Source: Streptomyces mirabilis (GTDB taxonomy: Bacteria > Actinomycetota > Actinomycetes > Streptomycetales > Streptomycetaceae). Taken from it: a stretch of DNA of 64,000 nt. The translations under genes and the position numbers were made by a program. Under the pieces are notes generated by a model. It saw only the letters and a list, made by a program, of their open reading frames with translations, had not been told where the DNA came from and searched no databases. Location: positions 434,001-498,000 of the forward strand of contig NZ_CP074103.1 of assembly GCF_018310535.1 (NCBI RefSeq), written 5' to 3'. Positions 18,419 through 26,130 of the stretch are shown here, in pieces. Positions within the stretch are counted from its first letter, which is position 1. Each line of letters begins with the position of its first letter.

Positions 18419-18871
18419 TCAGGGCTGGTCGGGGAGGAAGTGGACGAGGCGGAGGGGGGTCAGCGGCCCGTGCTCGTTGAAGGCGTCGACGCAGTTGGAA
18501 CAGGTGGCCAGGCGGGGGTCGGCCGCGATGGGCTGGGGGGTCTCGGAATCGCACAGGGGCCAGGCCCTGGTGCTCGGGGCCAGCGATTCGGTGAGTGGTC
18601 CCGGCACCCAGGTGGAGGGGTCGGTCGAGGCTGCGATGCACGCCTCCGTGGTCGGGACGGGCGGAGCGTTGCGGACGGCGTCGGCGAGCCGGAGGAGGAG
18701 GGCGAGCACCTCGTCGCGGGTGCCGTGGAGGGCGATGCCGTCGCTGCCGTTGTAGACGGCGGCGGTGATCTCGCCGGGCTCGACGAGCGCGTCGTCGGAG
18801 GTGAAGCCGGGGTAGAGCAGGACCGGTGTGGCGTCGGCGGGGACCCATTCGAATTCGGTGTGGTCGAGCAT
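18419..18871 (-). CDS. Unrecognised 150-residue protein, operon 1
   Basis: The protein is acidic and carries a C-terminal pair of cysteines (LCDSE ... CSNC) that might bind metal. The ATG at 18871 (MLDHTEFEW) is preferred over the longer open frame, which runs through arginine-rich out-of-frame sequence. A 25-base gap separates it from the next gene. No function can be assigned. Confidence 0.65.
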   Translation of the reverse strand: MLDHTEFEWVPADATPVLLYPGFTSDDALVEPGEITAAVYNGSDGIALHGTRDEVLALLLRLADAVRNAPPVPTTEACIAASTDPSTWVPGPLTESLAPSTRAWPLCDSETPQPIAADPRLATCSNCVDAFNEHGPLTPLRLVHFLPDQP

Positions 18872-18954
18872 GCGGGAGCCCTTCGGATGTGGAGGCGCGG
18901 GAGAGGTAGGGGGCCGGGCGGCCCGGGGTGCAAGGCCGCCCGGTGGTGGGACGG

Positions 18955-19215
18955 TCAGTAGGCGTCGGGCTCGTAGTGCTCGACGGTGTCGTCGACCCAG
19001 GCGCCGTCGTCGCGGGCGAACTCCTCGTACGCGCGCTGCACGGCGCGACGATGTGCGTCGACGTCGAACTCGCACGCCCAGTTCGCGCCTTGGGCGAACG
19101 CGGGCCGGGTGAGGGCGTCGATGGCGGCCTGGTCCCCGTCGGCGACCTGGTGGGAAGCGGTGATGCTGAGGGTGGCGCGGTCCTTGGACCAGCAGCCGAT
19201 CAGCAGAGTGGACAC
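18955..19215 (-). CDS. Unrecognised 86-residue protein, operon 1
   Basis: This is a short acidic protein with a GTG start and a weak ribosome site. Residues 40-80 are probably helical (RRAVQRAYEEFARDD). No family is recognised. It is placed in the operon by strand and by gaps of under 100 bases to both neighbours. Confidence 0.6.
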   Translation of the reverse strand: MSTLLIGCWSKDRATLSITASHQVADGDQAAIDALTRPAFAQGANWACEFDVDAHRRAVQRAYEEFARDDGAWVDDTVEHYEPDAY

Positions 19216-19282
19216 GGCGGGTTCGCTCTCTGCGGCCCCAGGGCCCAGCGGTTGCTCGCCGGACCCCGGCGGGCGGCGGGGT

Positions 19283-19780
19283 TCAAGGGGTCAGGACGAC
19301 GCGGATGTGTTCGCCATAGCTCGGCTCCGACCACTTGGTGAGGGAGTCGAGCGCGGCGGCGATGTCCTCGAAGCGGGCCCGGTCGCGGAAGCCGTCGGTG
19401 ATCTCTTCGGTCATGCCGCCGTACATCTCGGTGACCTCGGCGCCGCGCCAGCCGGGCCCGCCCCAGTAGTCGAAGACCACGGCGTCGGGCATCGGAGCGT
19501 CGAGGGCGTAGTGCTTGAGGAGCGCTCGGCGCAGCCGGGTCCACCGGCCTTCGGTGTACATGGAGGGGTGAACGTCGCCGACTGGCTTGCCCTTGTGGCC
19601 CCAGCCGCAGCCCTGGCAGTAGCGCCGGCCCCGGTCGTTGTAGGCGGGGCAGGCCGGGTTCCCGCAGCGCCACAGGTAGCCGGCCTGGCGGGCGAGTTCG
19701 TGGATGAGCTGCGTCTGGGTCTCGTCGGCCTCGGCGACGAGCCGGGCTATGACGGTGTGGACGACTTCGGCTTCGGACAT
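19283..19780 (-). CDS. Unrecognised 165-residue protein with zinc ribbon, first gene of operon 1
   Basis: The N-terminal ~40 residues are helical, then two cysteine pairs (CGNPACP and CQGCG, about residues 38-62) form a probable zinc ribbon, followed by a Trp/Tyr/Gly-rich region with WGGPGWRGAEV. The ATG at 19780 follows GGAGAACTCCC, a good ribosome site. It is the first gene behind the conserved promoter at 19873-19903 and lies ~85 bases from the predicted transcription start. The function is unknown. Zinc binding is inferred. Confidence 0.7.
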   Translation of the reverse strand: MSEAEVVHTVIARLVAEADETQTQLIHELARQAGYLWRCGNPACPAYNDRGRRYCQGCGWGHKGKPVGDVHPSMYTEGRWTRLRRALLKHYALDAPMPDAVVFDYWGGPGWRGAEVTEMYGGMTEEITDGFRDRARFEDIAAALDSLTKWSEPSYGEHIRVVLTP

Positions 19781-20120
19781 GGGAGTTCTCCGGAAGGGGG
19801 GGGCATGGGGGAGCTGCAGTGCAGCTCCAAGCGGTGTGCGTTGGAGGGGAAGCAGCGCCCTCAACACGGACAAGATTACATATCGAAACGCGAATAAGCA
19901 ACAACAGTCGTAAGTTCGTGCAGCTCTCCCACCCTCGGGGGAAGCAGGCCACCGCCCACGCCGGACCGCCGCTCCTCACGCCTCACGCGGGCGATGGGCC
20001 GGAGCCCCGGAATGATCATCCCGCGCGGGAGAGCGCGGACCAGCCGGTGGAGCGGATCCTCAGCCGACGCCGTCCGCTGCGCACCGCGCACCGGACGGGG
20101 ACATCAGCCGCCGCCGGTGG
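19781..20120. other. Intergenic region holding operon 1 promoter
   Basis: This 340-base stretch contains the conserved promoter motif at 19873-19903 in a short AT-richer patch, and about 200 bases upstream of it where I see no gene. Confidence 0.6.
19873..19903 (-). promoter_or_regulatory. Conserved promoter motif, site 1
   Basis: On the minus strand TTGCTT (19896-19901) and TAATCT (19873-19878) are separated by exactly 17 bases. The 27-base core (19877-19903; on the plus strand TACAT, two bases, then CGAAA and GCAACA) matches sites 2 and 3 at the same spacing. It reads into the gene starting at 19780. Confidence 0.75.
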
Positions 20121-20711
20121 TCAGGAGAGGGGGACGACCCCGAGGTGGACGGTCCGCCCGCACGGGAGACATCCCTGCCCGTCCAGTCCGCTGTCGGTGC
20201 GCCGGGTCCGGATCCGCTCCAGCCCTGCGCCGGCGGCAGCGGCGACCCCCTCCATGTCGTCACTGCTCGCGGCTGTCGCCAGCAGCCGGACCGTGAAACC
20301 CCGGCCGTCGTCCTCCACCCACAACTGCGCCCCCGGCAACCGCTCCTGGTCCAGTGCGGCCGTCCACGGGACCAGTGTCCGCAGCAGTTCGGCCGCTGCC
20401 TCCGCCGACGTCAGCCGTCCCCCTGGGACGGCGCCGCGCACCGGTGCATCCACGGCGGCCACCAGGACCAGCTCCTCCTCCAGGTCCACCGTCAGCACAC
20501 CGTCACGGTGGGCCGAGAGGCCGGCCGCCTCGCCGCACGCTGCTGCCAGCCGCGCCATGCTTGCCGAGGCGGCCGGCCCGCTCGCGCACACTTCCGCCTG
20601 CACGTCCGCCTCGCTCATGCACAGCCGGACCGGCTCCAGCGGCCCGCAGGCATCCAGCAGGCGGGCAACCGCTTCCACACAGCGGGCCATGGAGAGTGAC
20701 ATGGCCGCCAT
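20121..20711 (-). CDS. Unrecognised 196-residue protein, last gene of operon 2
   Basis: The protein is Ala-rich and mixed helical/beta, with acidic patches (VDLEEELVLVAAVDAPVRG) and a C-terminal stretch containing two cysteines. No family is recognised. The start could be the ATG at 20711 or the one at 20702. It ends operon 2, and the promoter of operon 1 lies about 220 bases downstream. Confidence 0.6.
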   Translation of the reverse strand: MAAMSLSMARCVEAVARLLDACGPLEPVRLCMSEADVQAEVCASGPAASASMARLAAACGEAAGLSAHRDGVLTVDLEEELVLVAAVDAPVRGAVPGGRLTSAEAAAELLRTLVPWTAALDQERLPGAQLWVEDDGRGFTVRLLATAASSDDMEGVAAAAGAGLERIRTRRTDSGLDGQGCLPCGRTVHLGVVPLS

Positions 20712-20793
20712 TCTCGCCCCGGTGAGGCCGAGGAGTCCTGTGTCCGACCAAAGGGTGGCTCCATCTTTGTGGCGGTCACCAGGATTCGGACAA

Positions 20794-21435
20794 CTACGAG
20801 GCGCTCTCAGTAGGGGCAGTGCCGTACACGTGCCAGTCCCACAGGTCCCGGGCGCTGTTCAGGCTGGGGCACCAGGTGACCTTGCGGCCGTCGCGGCAGA
20901 TCTCGCCGGCCCCCGGCGCACACCGGCACACCACGCGGAACTGCCCGGCGCGCGAGGACACGACCGCCTGCACGATCCGGCCCCGGTGCGTGCCGTGGGC
21001 GACCACCAGCCGGACGGCCGCGGTCAGCTGCTCCGGCGTGACCACCTCCAGCCGGTCGACCGCGTCCATCGTGCGCCAGACCCTGCCGTCGGGCAGCGTG
21101 TACGACTTCACCGCCACCCACTGGCCCAGCCGGAACACGGCGCCGACCACTGCGGCACGCTCCTGCTCGGGGTAGGACTGCATCACCAGGTCGCCCCGCC
21201 GCACGTGGGGAGCGTCAACCAGGCGCTGCAGCGCGCTCACCGCGGCCTGCGCGCTCACCCGGTTTTCGAGCCGCGCGGACTCCACGGTCCACACACCAGG
21301 ACCGGGCCCGGGCTCCATCAGCTCCCATTCGCCCGGCCAGCCTTCCACGGCCACGATCTCACCGGACTGCAACACCTCGTCTCCGGACGCGGTGTCCGGG
21401 GCCTGGGCGGCCCCGGTCTTCGCCGACAACGCCAT
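20794..21435 (-). CDS. Unrecognised ~213-residue protein, operon 2
   Basis: The protein has a low-complexity N-terminus, a central beta-rich region and a C-terminal block with cysteines (VCRCAPGAGEIC ... WCPS) suggestive of a small metal site. The frame opens at an ATG at 21456, but a purine-rich GGAAGGAAGCAGAGAAG precedes the ATG at 21435, so the shorter form is preferred. The function is unknown. Confidence 0.6.
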   Translation of the reverse strand: MALSAKTGAAQAPDTASGDEVLQSGEIVAVEGWPGEWELMEPGPGPGVWTVESARLENRVSAQAAVSALQRLVDAPHVRRGDLVMQSYPEQERAAVVGAVFRLGQWVAVKSYTLPDGRVWRTMDAVDRLEVVTPEQLTAAVRLVVAHGTHRGRIVQAVVSSRAGQFRVVCRCAPGAGEICRDGRKVTWCPSLNSARDLWDWHVYGTAPTESAS

Positions 21436-21507
21436 CTCTTCTCTGCTTCCTTCCATCAGCGATCACACGAATCGGCCACCAGGCCGTGGGTTAGCGGGGT
21501 GCGGGAC

Positions 21508-21533
21508 CGGCGGCCACCCTCGGGCGGCCGCCG
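21508..21533 (-). terminator. Intercistronic hairpin in operon 2
   Basis: An 8-bp GC stem (21508-21515 with 21526-21533) and 10-base loop lie between the second and third genes. There is no T-tract. It may be a partial terminator or an mRNA processing or stability element. Confidence 0.45.
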
Positions 21534-21565
21534 CGCGGCTGGACAGGCGGGTGCCGAGGGCCGGG

Positions 21566-21955
21566 TCAGTCCTGGCCCTTCGCTGCCTCGGCGGTGAGCT
21601 CCTTGTGTACGCGCAGCGCCGCGGTCGCGTACTCCACGGGCGACGGACTGCCGCCCTGCACGCCCGTGATCGCCGCCAGGAAACGGGCGTAGACGAGCTG
21701 GTCGGCGTCGTCGACGACGTCCTCGATCAGGGTGAAGGCGCTCGTCGCGAAGCGCCTCAGTGCCAGCGGACGCGCCTTGCGGCCGGCCGCGCCCGGCCTG
21801 TTGTCGCGCTCGACCACGCAGTCGGCGTGTGTCGCGCCCACGGCGACCACGCGCAGCATCCGCTCGCGATCGACCATGTCGGGGGCCATGTCCTGCCACA
21901 GCTGCCCGGCCCGGACGGGGCCGACGGCGGACAAGACGGGCGTGGTGATGCTCAT
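21566..21955 (-). CDS. Unrecognised 129-residue protein, operon 2
   Basis: The ATG at 21955 follows AGGAG at good spacing, which decides the start over an upstream one at 22003. The N-terminal half is a probable small beta barrel (VRAGQLWQDMAPDM ... LRVVAVGATHADCVVERD). The remainder is helical. It resembles uncharacterised Streptomyces DUF proteins, but I cannot name one with certainty. Confidence 0.65.
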   Translation of the reverse strand: MSITTPVLSAVGPVRAGQLWQDMAPDMVDRERMLRVVAVGATHADCVVERDNRPGAAGRKARPLALRRFATSAFTLIEDVVDDADQLVYARFLAAITGVQGGSPSPVEYATAALRVHKELTAEAAKGQD

Positions 21956-22028
21956 GGTGAACTCCTGGCTGGTGGCGAAGGGGTGATGCCGGGCAGCGGG
22001 CATGCGCCCGGCGACGACGAGAAGAGGT

Positions 22029-22676
22029 TCAGGCCGAGGTGCCCGGGGCGGGCGTCTTCAGAATGCGGAGGTTCTCCGCGTGGATCTCGGCGCACAACCG
22101 GCTGATGAGCACCCACAGCGGCATGGACAGACCGTCGAGCTGGTCATGAAGCAGCCGGGCGGCTTCGTGCATGCCGTGCTGTGCGCGGGCGATGTCGATC
22201 GTGTCCACGCCGCGCGCCGCCCGCTCCAGCGACCGGCCGGCGCCGAGGACGTGGTCGTGGGCATCGCGGCTGACCGTCTCCAGCCGCAGCGGGTGCCCCG
22301 GGGTGAACAGGGACGGCGGGGCCGGGGCCGGGTCGAAGGCGGCCGGGCGGCCCGCGGTGTAGCGGCTCGCCCACAGCTCCACCATGTAAACCACGACGGC
22401 CTGCCAAGCGGCCTCGTCGTGCTCGCCGGTGCGCTCCTGGAAGGTCGTGACGGCCCGGCGGGCGAGGATCTCAGCGCGCTCCAGCGCGGCGTTGCGACCG
22501 AGGCGGAAGTCCTCCAGAGCCTTGGCGGCCTCGATCACGTTCACGTGGGCCGAGCGGGCGTGATCGTTGAGACCTCGTCGCATCAGGATGTCGCCGGCCT
22601 CCACGGTGATCCGCGACCCGGGCGCGGCAGGCTCCCCGGGCTCAGGGGGCAGAACGTGCCGAGAGGGAAAGGCCAT
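22029..22676 (-). CDS. Unrecognised 215-residue helical protein, first gene of operon 2
   Basis: The protein is almost entirely helical after residue 35, with long Ala/Glu/Arg/Leu helices (AAKALEDFRLGRNAALERAE; later ARLLHDQLDGLSMPLWVL). There is no membrane segment or signal peptide. The ATG follows GAGGAG. It is transcribed from conserved promoter site 2, divergently from tap, with a predicted leader of about 130 bases. The function is unknown. Confidence 0.7.
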   Translation of the reverse strand: MAFPSRHVLPPEPGEPAAPGSRITVEAGDILMRRGLNDHARSAHVNVIEAAKALEDFRLGRNAALERAEILARRAVTTFQERTGEHDEAAWQAVVVYMVELWASRYTAGRPAAFDPAPAPPSLFTPGHPLRLETVSRDAHDHVLGAGRSLERAARGVDTIDIARAQHGMHEAARLLHDQLDGLSMPLWVLISRLCAEIHAENLRILKTPAPGTSA

Positions 22677-22810
22677 GGCTGTCGTACTCCTCAGGTGTCA
22701 TGCCCGACAGGAACGGGGCTCCCAGCTCGGACGGGGGTGGGCTCGGTGTGTGCCGCCCCTGTGTGGGGGCGCGCCCGCCATCCAGCGGCGGCCCCTCTCA
22801 ACGAGCAATC

Positions 22811-22841
22811 AACTTACATCTTGAAACCAGAACAAGCAACA
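22811..22841 (-). promoter_or_regulatory. Conserved promoter motif, site 2
   Basis: On the minus strand TTGCTT (22834-22839) and TAAGTT (22811-22816) are 17 bases apart. The core 22815-22841 aligns base for base with sites 1 and 3 (plus-strand TACAT, two bases, TGAAA, three bases, GAA, then GCAACA). It drives operon 2 and lies in the 265-base divergent region in front of tap. Confidence 0.75.
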
Positions 22842-22941
22842 ACCATAATGCACATTGAAATGCAAACAGAACTTGAAATCGGCGGTCGGTGCGGGTACGT
22901 TGGATTCGCGTTAGATTCTGTTTTTGAGGGTGGAGGTGGAA

Positions 22942-25494
22942 GTGGACCCGGCAACCGACCCGGTAACGGCGGTGCTCGCACGGATCCCGGTCGACGGCCC
23001 GGTGCCGCCGCTGCCGGACCCGGCCGCACGCGTCAGGCTCCGCGAGGAGTTCGGCTGGACCGTGACGCAGATGGGCAAGGCGACCAGCGTGCGCCGCGAG
23101 ACGGTGTGGACCTGGGAATCGGATCCACCCCGCACGCCGCGTGGGGAGAAGGGGCAGCTCTACGCCCGGCTCCTCGCCTACTTCGCCGACGAGCTCGCTC
23201 GCGCCGCAGCAACGAGCGGCGCCACCGCTCCGGTGCCCGTGCCGGTGCCCGTGCCCGATGCCGCGCCTCCGCCGCAGCCGGCGGCCGCCGCGGAAGAGGA
23301 GCAGCCCCCCCTGTTCGACTACGACATCGAGGACCCGCCCGAACTCGCCTGGCCGGACACCGACCAGAGCCCCGCCCTCGACAACACGGCGGCGCAGGCC
23401 GAGTACCCCGAGTACGACGCGCCCGGCTCCGGGACTTACCTGCCCGAGGACGTCACCCGCCCCTGTGTCCGCTGCGGCAAGCCGACGTCATGCCTCGTCG
23501 CAGGCCAGCCCCGCCACATCTACCTCCAGGCCATGGCCGCCATGGGCGTGCCCCGCTGCGGCACGCAGCCCACTGCCCCGGCCGAGCCCGTCCTGCCGAC
23601 CGCAGCCGAGACGGCCGCCCCCGTGCCCGCTGCCCTCACACCGGCTCCCGCCCCCTCGGCGGACGCCGCACCCCCGGCCGCCGCACCGGCAGTCGCGCTT
23701 CCGGCTGTTGCTCCCGCGTCTCCCGTTCGTCCGCCGGCCGTGCCGCGCCGCCCGGGCGCCGCCACCAGTTCGGCCTCCCGCCGCAAGACGGCGAAGAAGC
23801 CGGCCGTGAAGGCGGTGGCCCCCGAGCACGCCGACGGTCCGCTGGCCGTCCTCGACATCACCGACGGCGCCCTGACCGCCCACCTTGTCGACGGCCGCAC
23901 CATGCCGTGCCCGGCCAAGACGCTCCAGGCTCTGGCCGCGTGGGCGCTGGACAAGAAGAAGATCCGCCTGGGGGCAGCCAAGCTCCACGACAACGGGTTC
24001 CACCAGGACCCGCTGATCATCCTCACCGAAGGGGCCGTGGCCCACTTCGGCCTGCCCACCAACCTCGCGGACCAGGAGGACCTGCGCCTGCCGGCCGACG
24101 ACAAGATCGTCAAGAACATCACGAAGGCAGGCTGGGAACTCACCAAGTCCGGCTTCGGCCCCTGGGCCAGGATCTTCAAGCGCCTCGACGGAAAGCGCCA
24201 CTGCGTCCAGCTCGCCCTCGTGCCCTGGGGCGCGCTGGAGACCCGCGCCTGGGGCAAGGCCGGCGACCTGCCCGCCGGTGAACTCGCCAGGATGCTCGGC
24301 ACCTACGCCCGCCTGGTCATCACCCCCCGCGGCACCCTCGCGGTCACCGGCGAACAGCTCATGACCTCGCTGCGCCCGCCCACCAAGGCAGAGTGGAGCG
24401 AGAAGGAGAACAAGTACGTCTCGGCGAAGGTGCCCCACACCCTTCACACCGTCGTCGACCCCGCCCCGTGCGAGGCCCCCGACGAACACCCCGTCGTCGT
24501 CGCTGACTACCCCGAGGAAGGCTCCCGGCCCGCCAGCGAGGCCCTCGACGAGGAAGCCTGCATCTGGGTCCGCCCCGCCGAACTCATCACCGACGACGAA
24601 CGGGCCCGCACCCACGTCGCCGCCCTCGACGTGCAGGTGGCCTTCCTCGCCGCCTGCCGGCGTCTGCACGTCGGCACCGGCCCGGCCATCCACTACCCCC
24701 GCAACCCGTCCTTCGACCCCGAGCTGCCCGGCTCCTGGTTCCTCGACCTCTCCCACATCGAGACCGACCCGCGCCTGCCCAGCCCCTTCACCTCCAGCGG
24801 CGAGCGCCCCGAGGGACCCGGCTGGTACGCCACGCCCACCGTCGCCTACGCCGTCGAACTCGGCGCCGACGTCCGCCCGATGGAGGCATGGGTCCGTGAG
24901 ACCCACAGCCCCTACCTCCAGCCCTGGTACGACACCCTCCGCGACGCCTACCTGACCGTGATGGCCGACCTCGGCGTCACCACGGACCTCGACGACGAAG
25001 CCTTTCTCGCGGCGATGGCCCACTACAAGGACGGCGACCCGCTCCTGGTGACGCTGGCGAACGCCATCAAGGCCACCGCCAAGTCCGGGATCGGCAAGCT
25101 GCGCCAGCGCCCCAACCTCGGCCTCGACCACGTCTTCGGCGACCCGTGGCCGGCCCTGAGGCGTCTGACGTGGCGGCCCGACATCCGCGCCATGATCCTG
25201 TCGAAGGCGCGGACCAACATGCACCGCAAGATGCAGAGCCTCACCATCGCGGGGCGGTACCCGCTCGCCGTCAACAACGACTGCGTCGTCTACGCGATCG
25301 ACGGCCTGTCGCCGCTGCCGGTCCTGCTCGGCCCCGACGGCGAGCCGATCCGCGGCGGCTTCCGCCTCGGCGTCAACCCGGGCTCCGTCAAGCACCAGGG
25401 GAGCCAGACCATCGGCTGGGCGCTGGACCTGCTCGCCGACGGAGTGAACATTGCCAACGAAATCAAGGACGCCTCGCTCGTCCGCGTGGCCTGA
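22942..25494 (+). CDS. tap: Telomere-associated protein Tap
   Basis: The ~850-residue protein begins with an XRE-like helix-turn-helix (GWTVTQMGKATSVRRETVWTW, about residues 38-58), followed by a long Pro/Ala linker with a cysteine cluster (CVRCGKPTSC), a basic segment and a large conserved C-terminal region. This order and the tpg gene 22 bases downstream identify Tap, which binds the single-stranded 3' telomere overhang and recruits the terminal protein so linear replicons can be end-patched. It is somewhat longer than the ~740 residues usual for chromosomal Tap. The GTG at 22942 is preferred because GGAGG sits five bases upstream. In-frame TTG and GTG codons lie up to 18 bases earlier. Confidence 0.9.
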   Translation: MDPATDPVTAVLARIPVDGPVPPLPDPAARVRLREEFGWTVTQMGKATSVRRETVWTWESDPPRTPRGEKGQLYARLLAYFADELARAAATSGATAPVPVPVPVPDAAPPPQPAAAAEEEQPPLFDYDIEDPPELAWPDTDQSPALDNTAAQAEYPEYDAPGSGTYLPEDVTRPCVRCGKPTSCLVAGQPRHIYLQAMAAMGVPRCGTQPTAPAEPVLPTAAETAAPVPAALTPAPAPSADAAPPAAAPAVALPAVAPASPVRPPAVPRRPGAATSSASRRKTAKKPAVKAVAPEHADGPLAVLDITDGALTAHLVDGRTMPCPAKTLQALAAWALDKKKIRLGAAKLHDNGFHQDPLIILTEGAVAHFGLPTNLADQEDLRLPADDKIVKNITKAGWELTKSGFGPWARIFKRLDGKRHCVQLALVPWGALETRAWGKAGDLPAGELARMLGTYARLVITPRGTLAVTGEQLMTSLRPPTKAEWSEKENKYVSAKVPHTLHTVVDPAPCEAPDEHPVVVADYPEEGSRPASEALDEEACIWVRPAELITDDERARTHVAALDVQVAFLAACRRLHVGTGPAIHYPRNPSFDPELPGSWFLDLSHIETDPRLPSPFTSSGERPEGPGWYATPTVAYAVELGADVRPMEAWVRETHSPYLQPWYDTLRDAYLTVMADLGVTTDLDDEAFLAAMAHYKDGDPLLVTLANAIKATAKSGIGKLRQRPNLGLDHVFGDPWPALRRLTWRPDIRAMILSKARTNMHRKMQSLTIAGRYPLAVNNDCVVYAIDGLSPLPVLLGPDGEPIRGGFRLGVNPGSVKHQGSQTIGWALDLLADGVNIANEIKDASLVRVA

Positions 25495-25516
25495 ACCGTA
25501 GGGAAGCTGACTGACC

Positions 25517-26092
25517 GTGGGACTGATCGAAGACCGCCTGGAAGAGGCCGCCGAGACCGCCTACTCCCAGCCGATCCCCAAGACGCTCGGCGCGCGGATC
25601 CGCTTTCTGCTCAAGCAGGAGAAGGGCGTCAGCCGCGCCGAGGCCGCCCGCGCGGTCGCCGAGAAGATCGGCAAATCCCAGCGCACCGTCGAGCGCTACC
25701 GCGACGACGAGATCAAGGCCGCGAAGCCCGAGACCGCCGCCCTCATCGAGGCCACGGTCAAGCAGCTCTGGCAGCCGATCGTCAAGGCGAAGAAGCTCCA
25801 GGCCGCCGTCACCACCGGCGGCATCAAAGTGGACGTAAGAGGGAAATTCGGGTTCAAGTCCCCCAAGGGCACCACCAACGACCCCCGCTACCGCCGCCTC
25901 ACCCGCCGCCTGGACGCCGCCACCGCCGCAGCCCTCTTCGAAGCCAAAGAGGCCGGCGCCTCGGAGGAAGACCTCGCCCAGATCGTCGCCGACGGGCTGC
26001 GGGACGACTACTTCACCGACGGCGGCTCGCGGGCCACCTCTCTTCAGTCGGTCGCACTGACCGGCATCGACCACATCAAGTTCAGCATCTGA
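25517..26092 (+). CDS. tpg: Telomere terminal protein Tpg
   Basis: The 191-residue protein has the Tpg N-terminus (MGLIEDRLEE), a helix-turn-helix (residues about 38-60, SQRTVERY) and the conserved GTTNDPRYRRLT region at 118-129, where the priming threonine lies in characterised Tpg proteins. Tpg becomes covalently attached to the 5' ends of linear Streptomyces replicons and primes fill-in synthesis. The size matches the usual ~185 residues. It starts with GTG just after tap and is followed by a helicase gene 38 bases later. Confidence 0.92.
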   Translation: MGLIEDRLEEAAETAYSQPIPKTLGARIRFLLKQEKGVSRAEAARAVAEKIGKSQRTVERYRDDEIKAAKPETAALIEATVKQLWQPIVKAKKLQAAVTTGGIKVDVRGKFGFKSPKGTTNDPRYRRLTRRLDAATAAALFEAKEAGASEEDLAQIVADGLRDDYFTDGGSRATSLQSVALTGIDHIKFSI

Positions 26093-26130
26093 CCCGCCGC
26101 CCGCACCCGGCTGAAAGGACCGGCCACCCC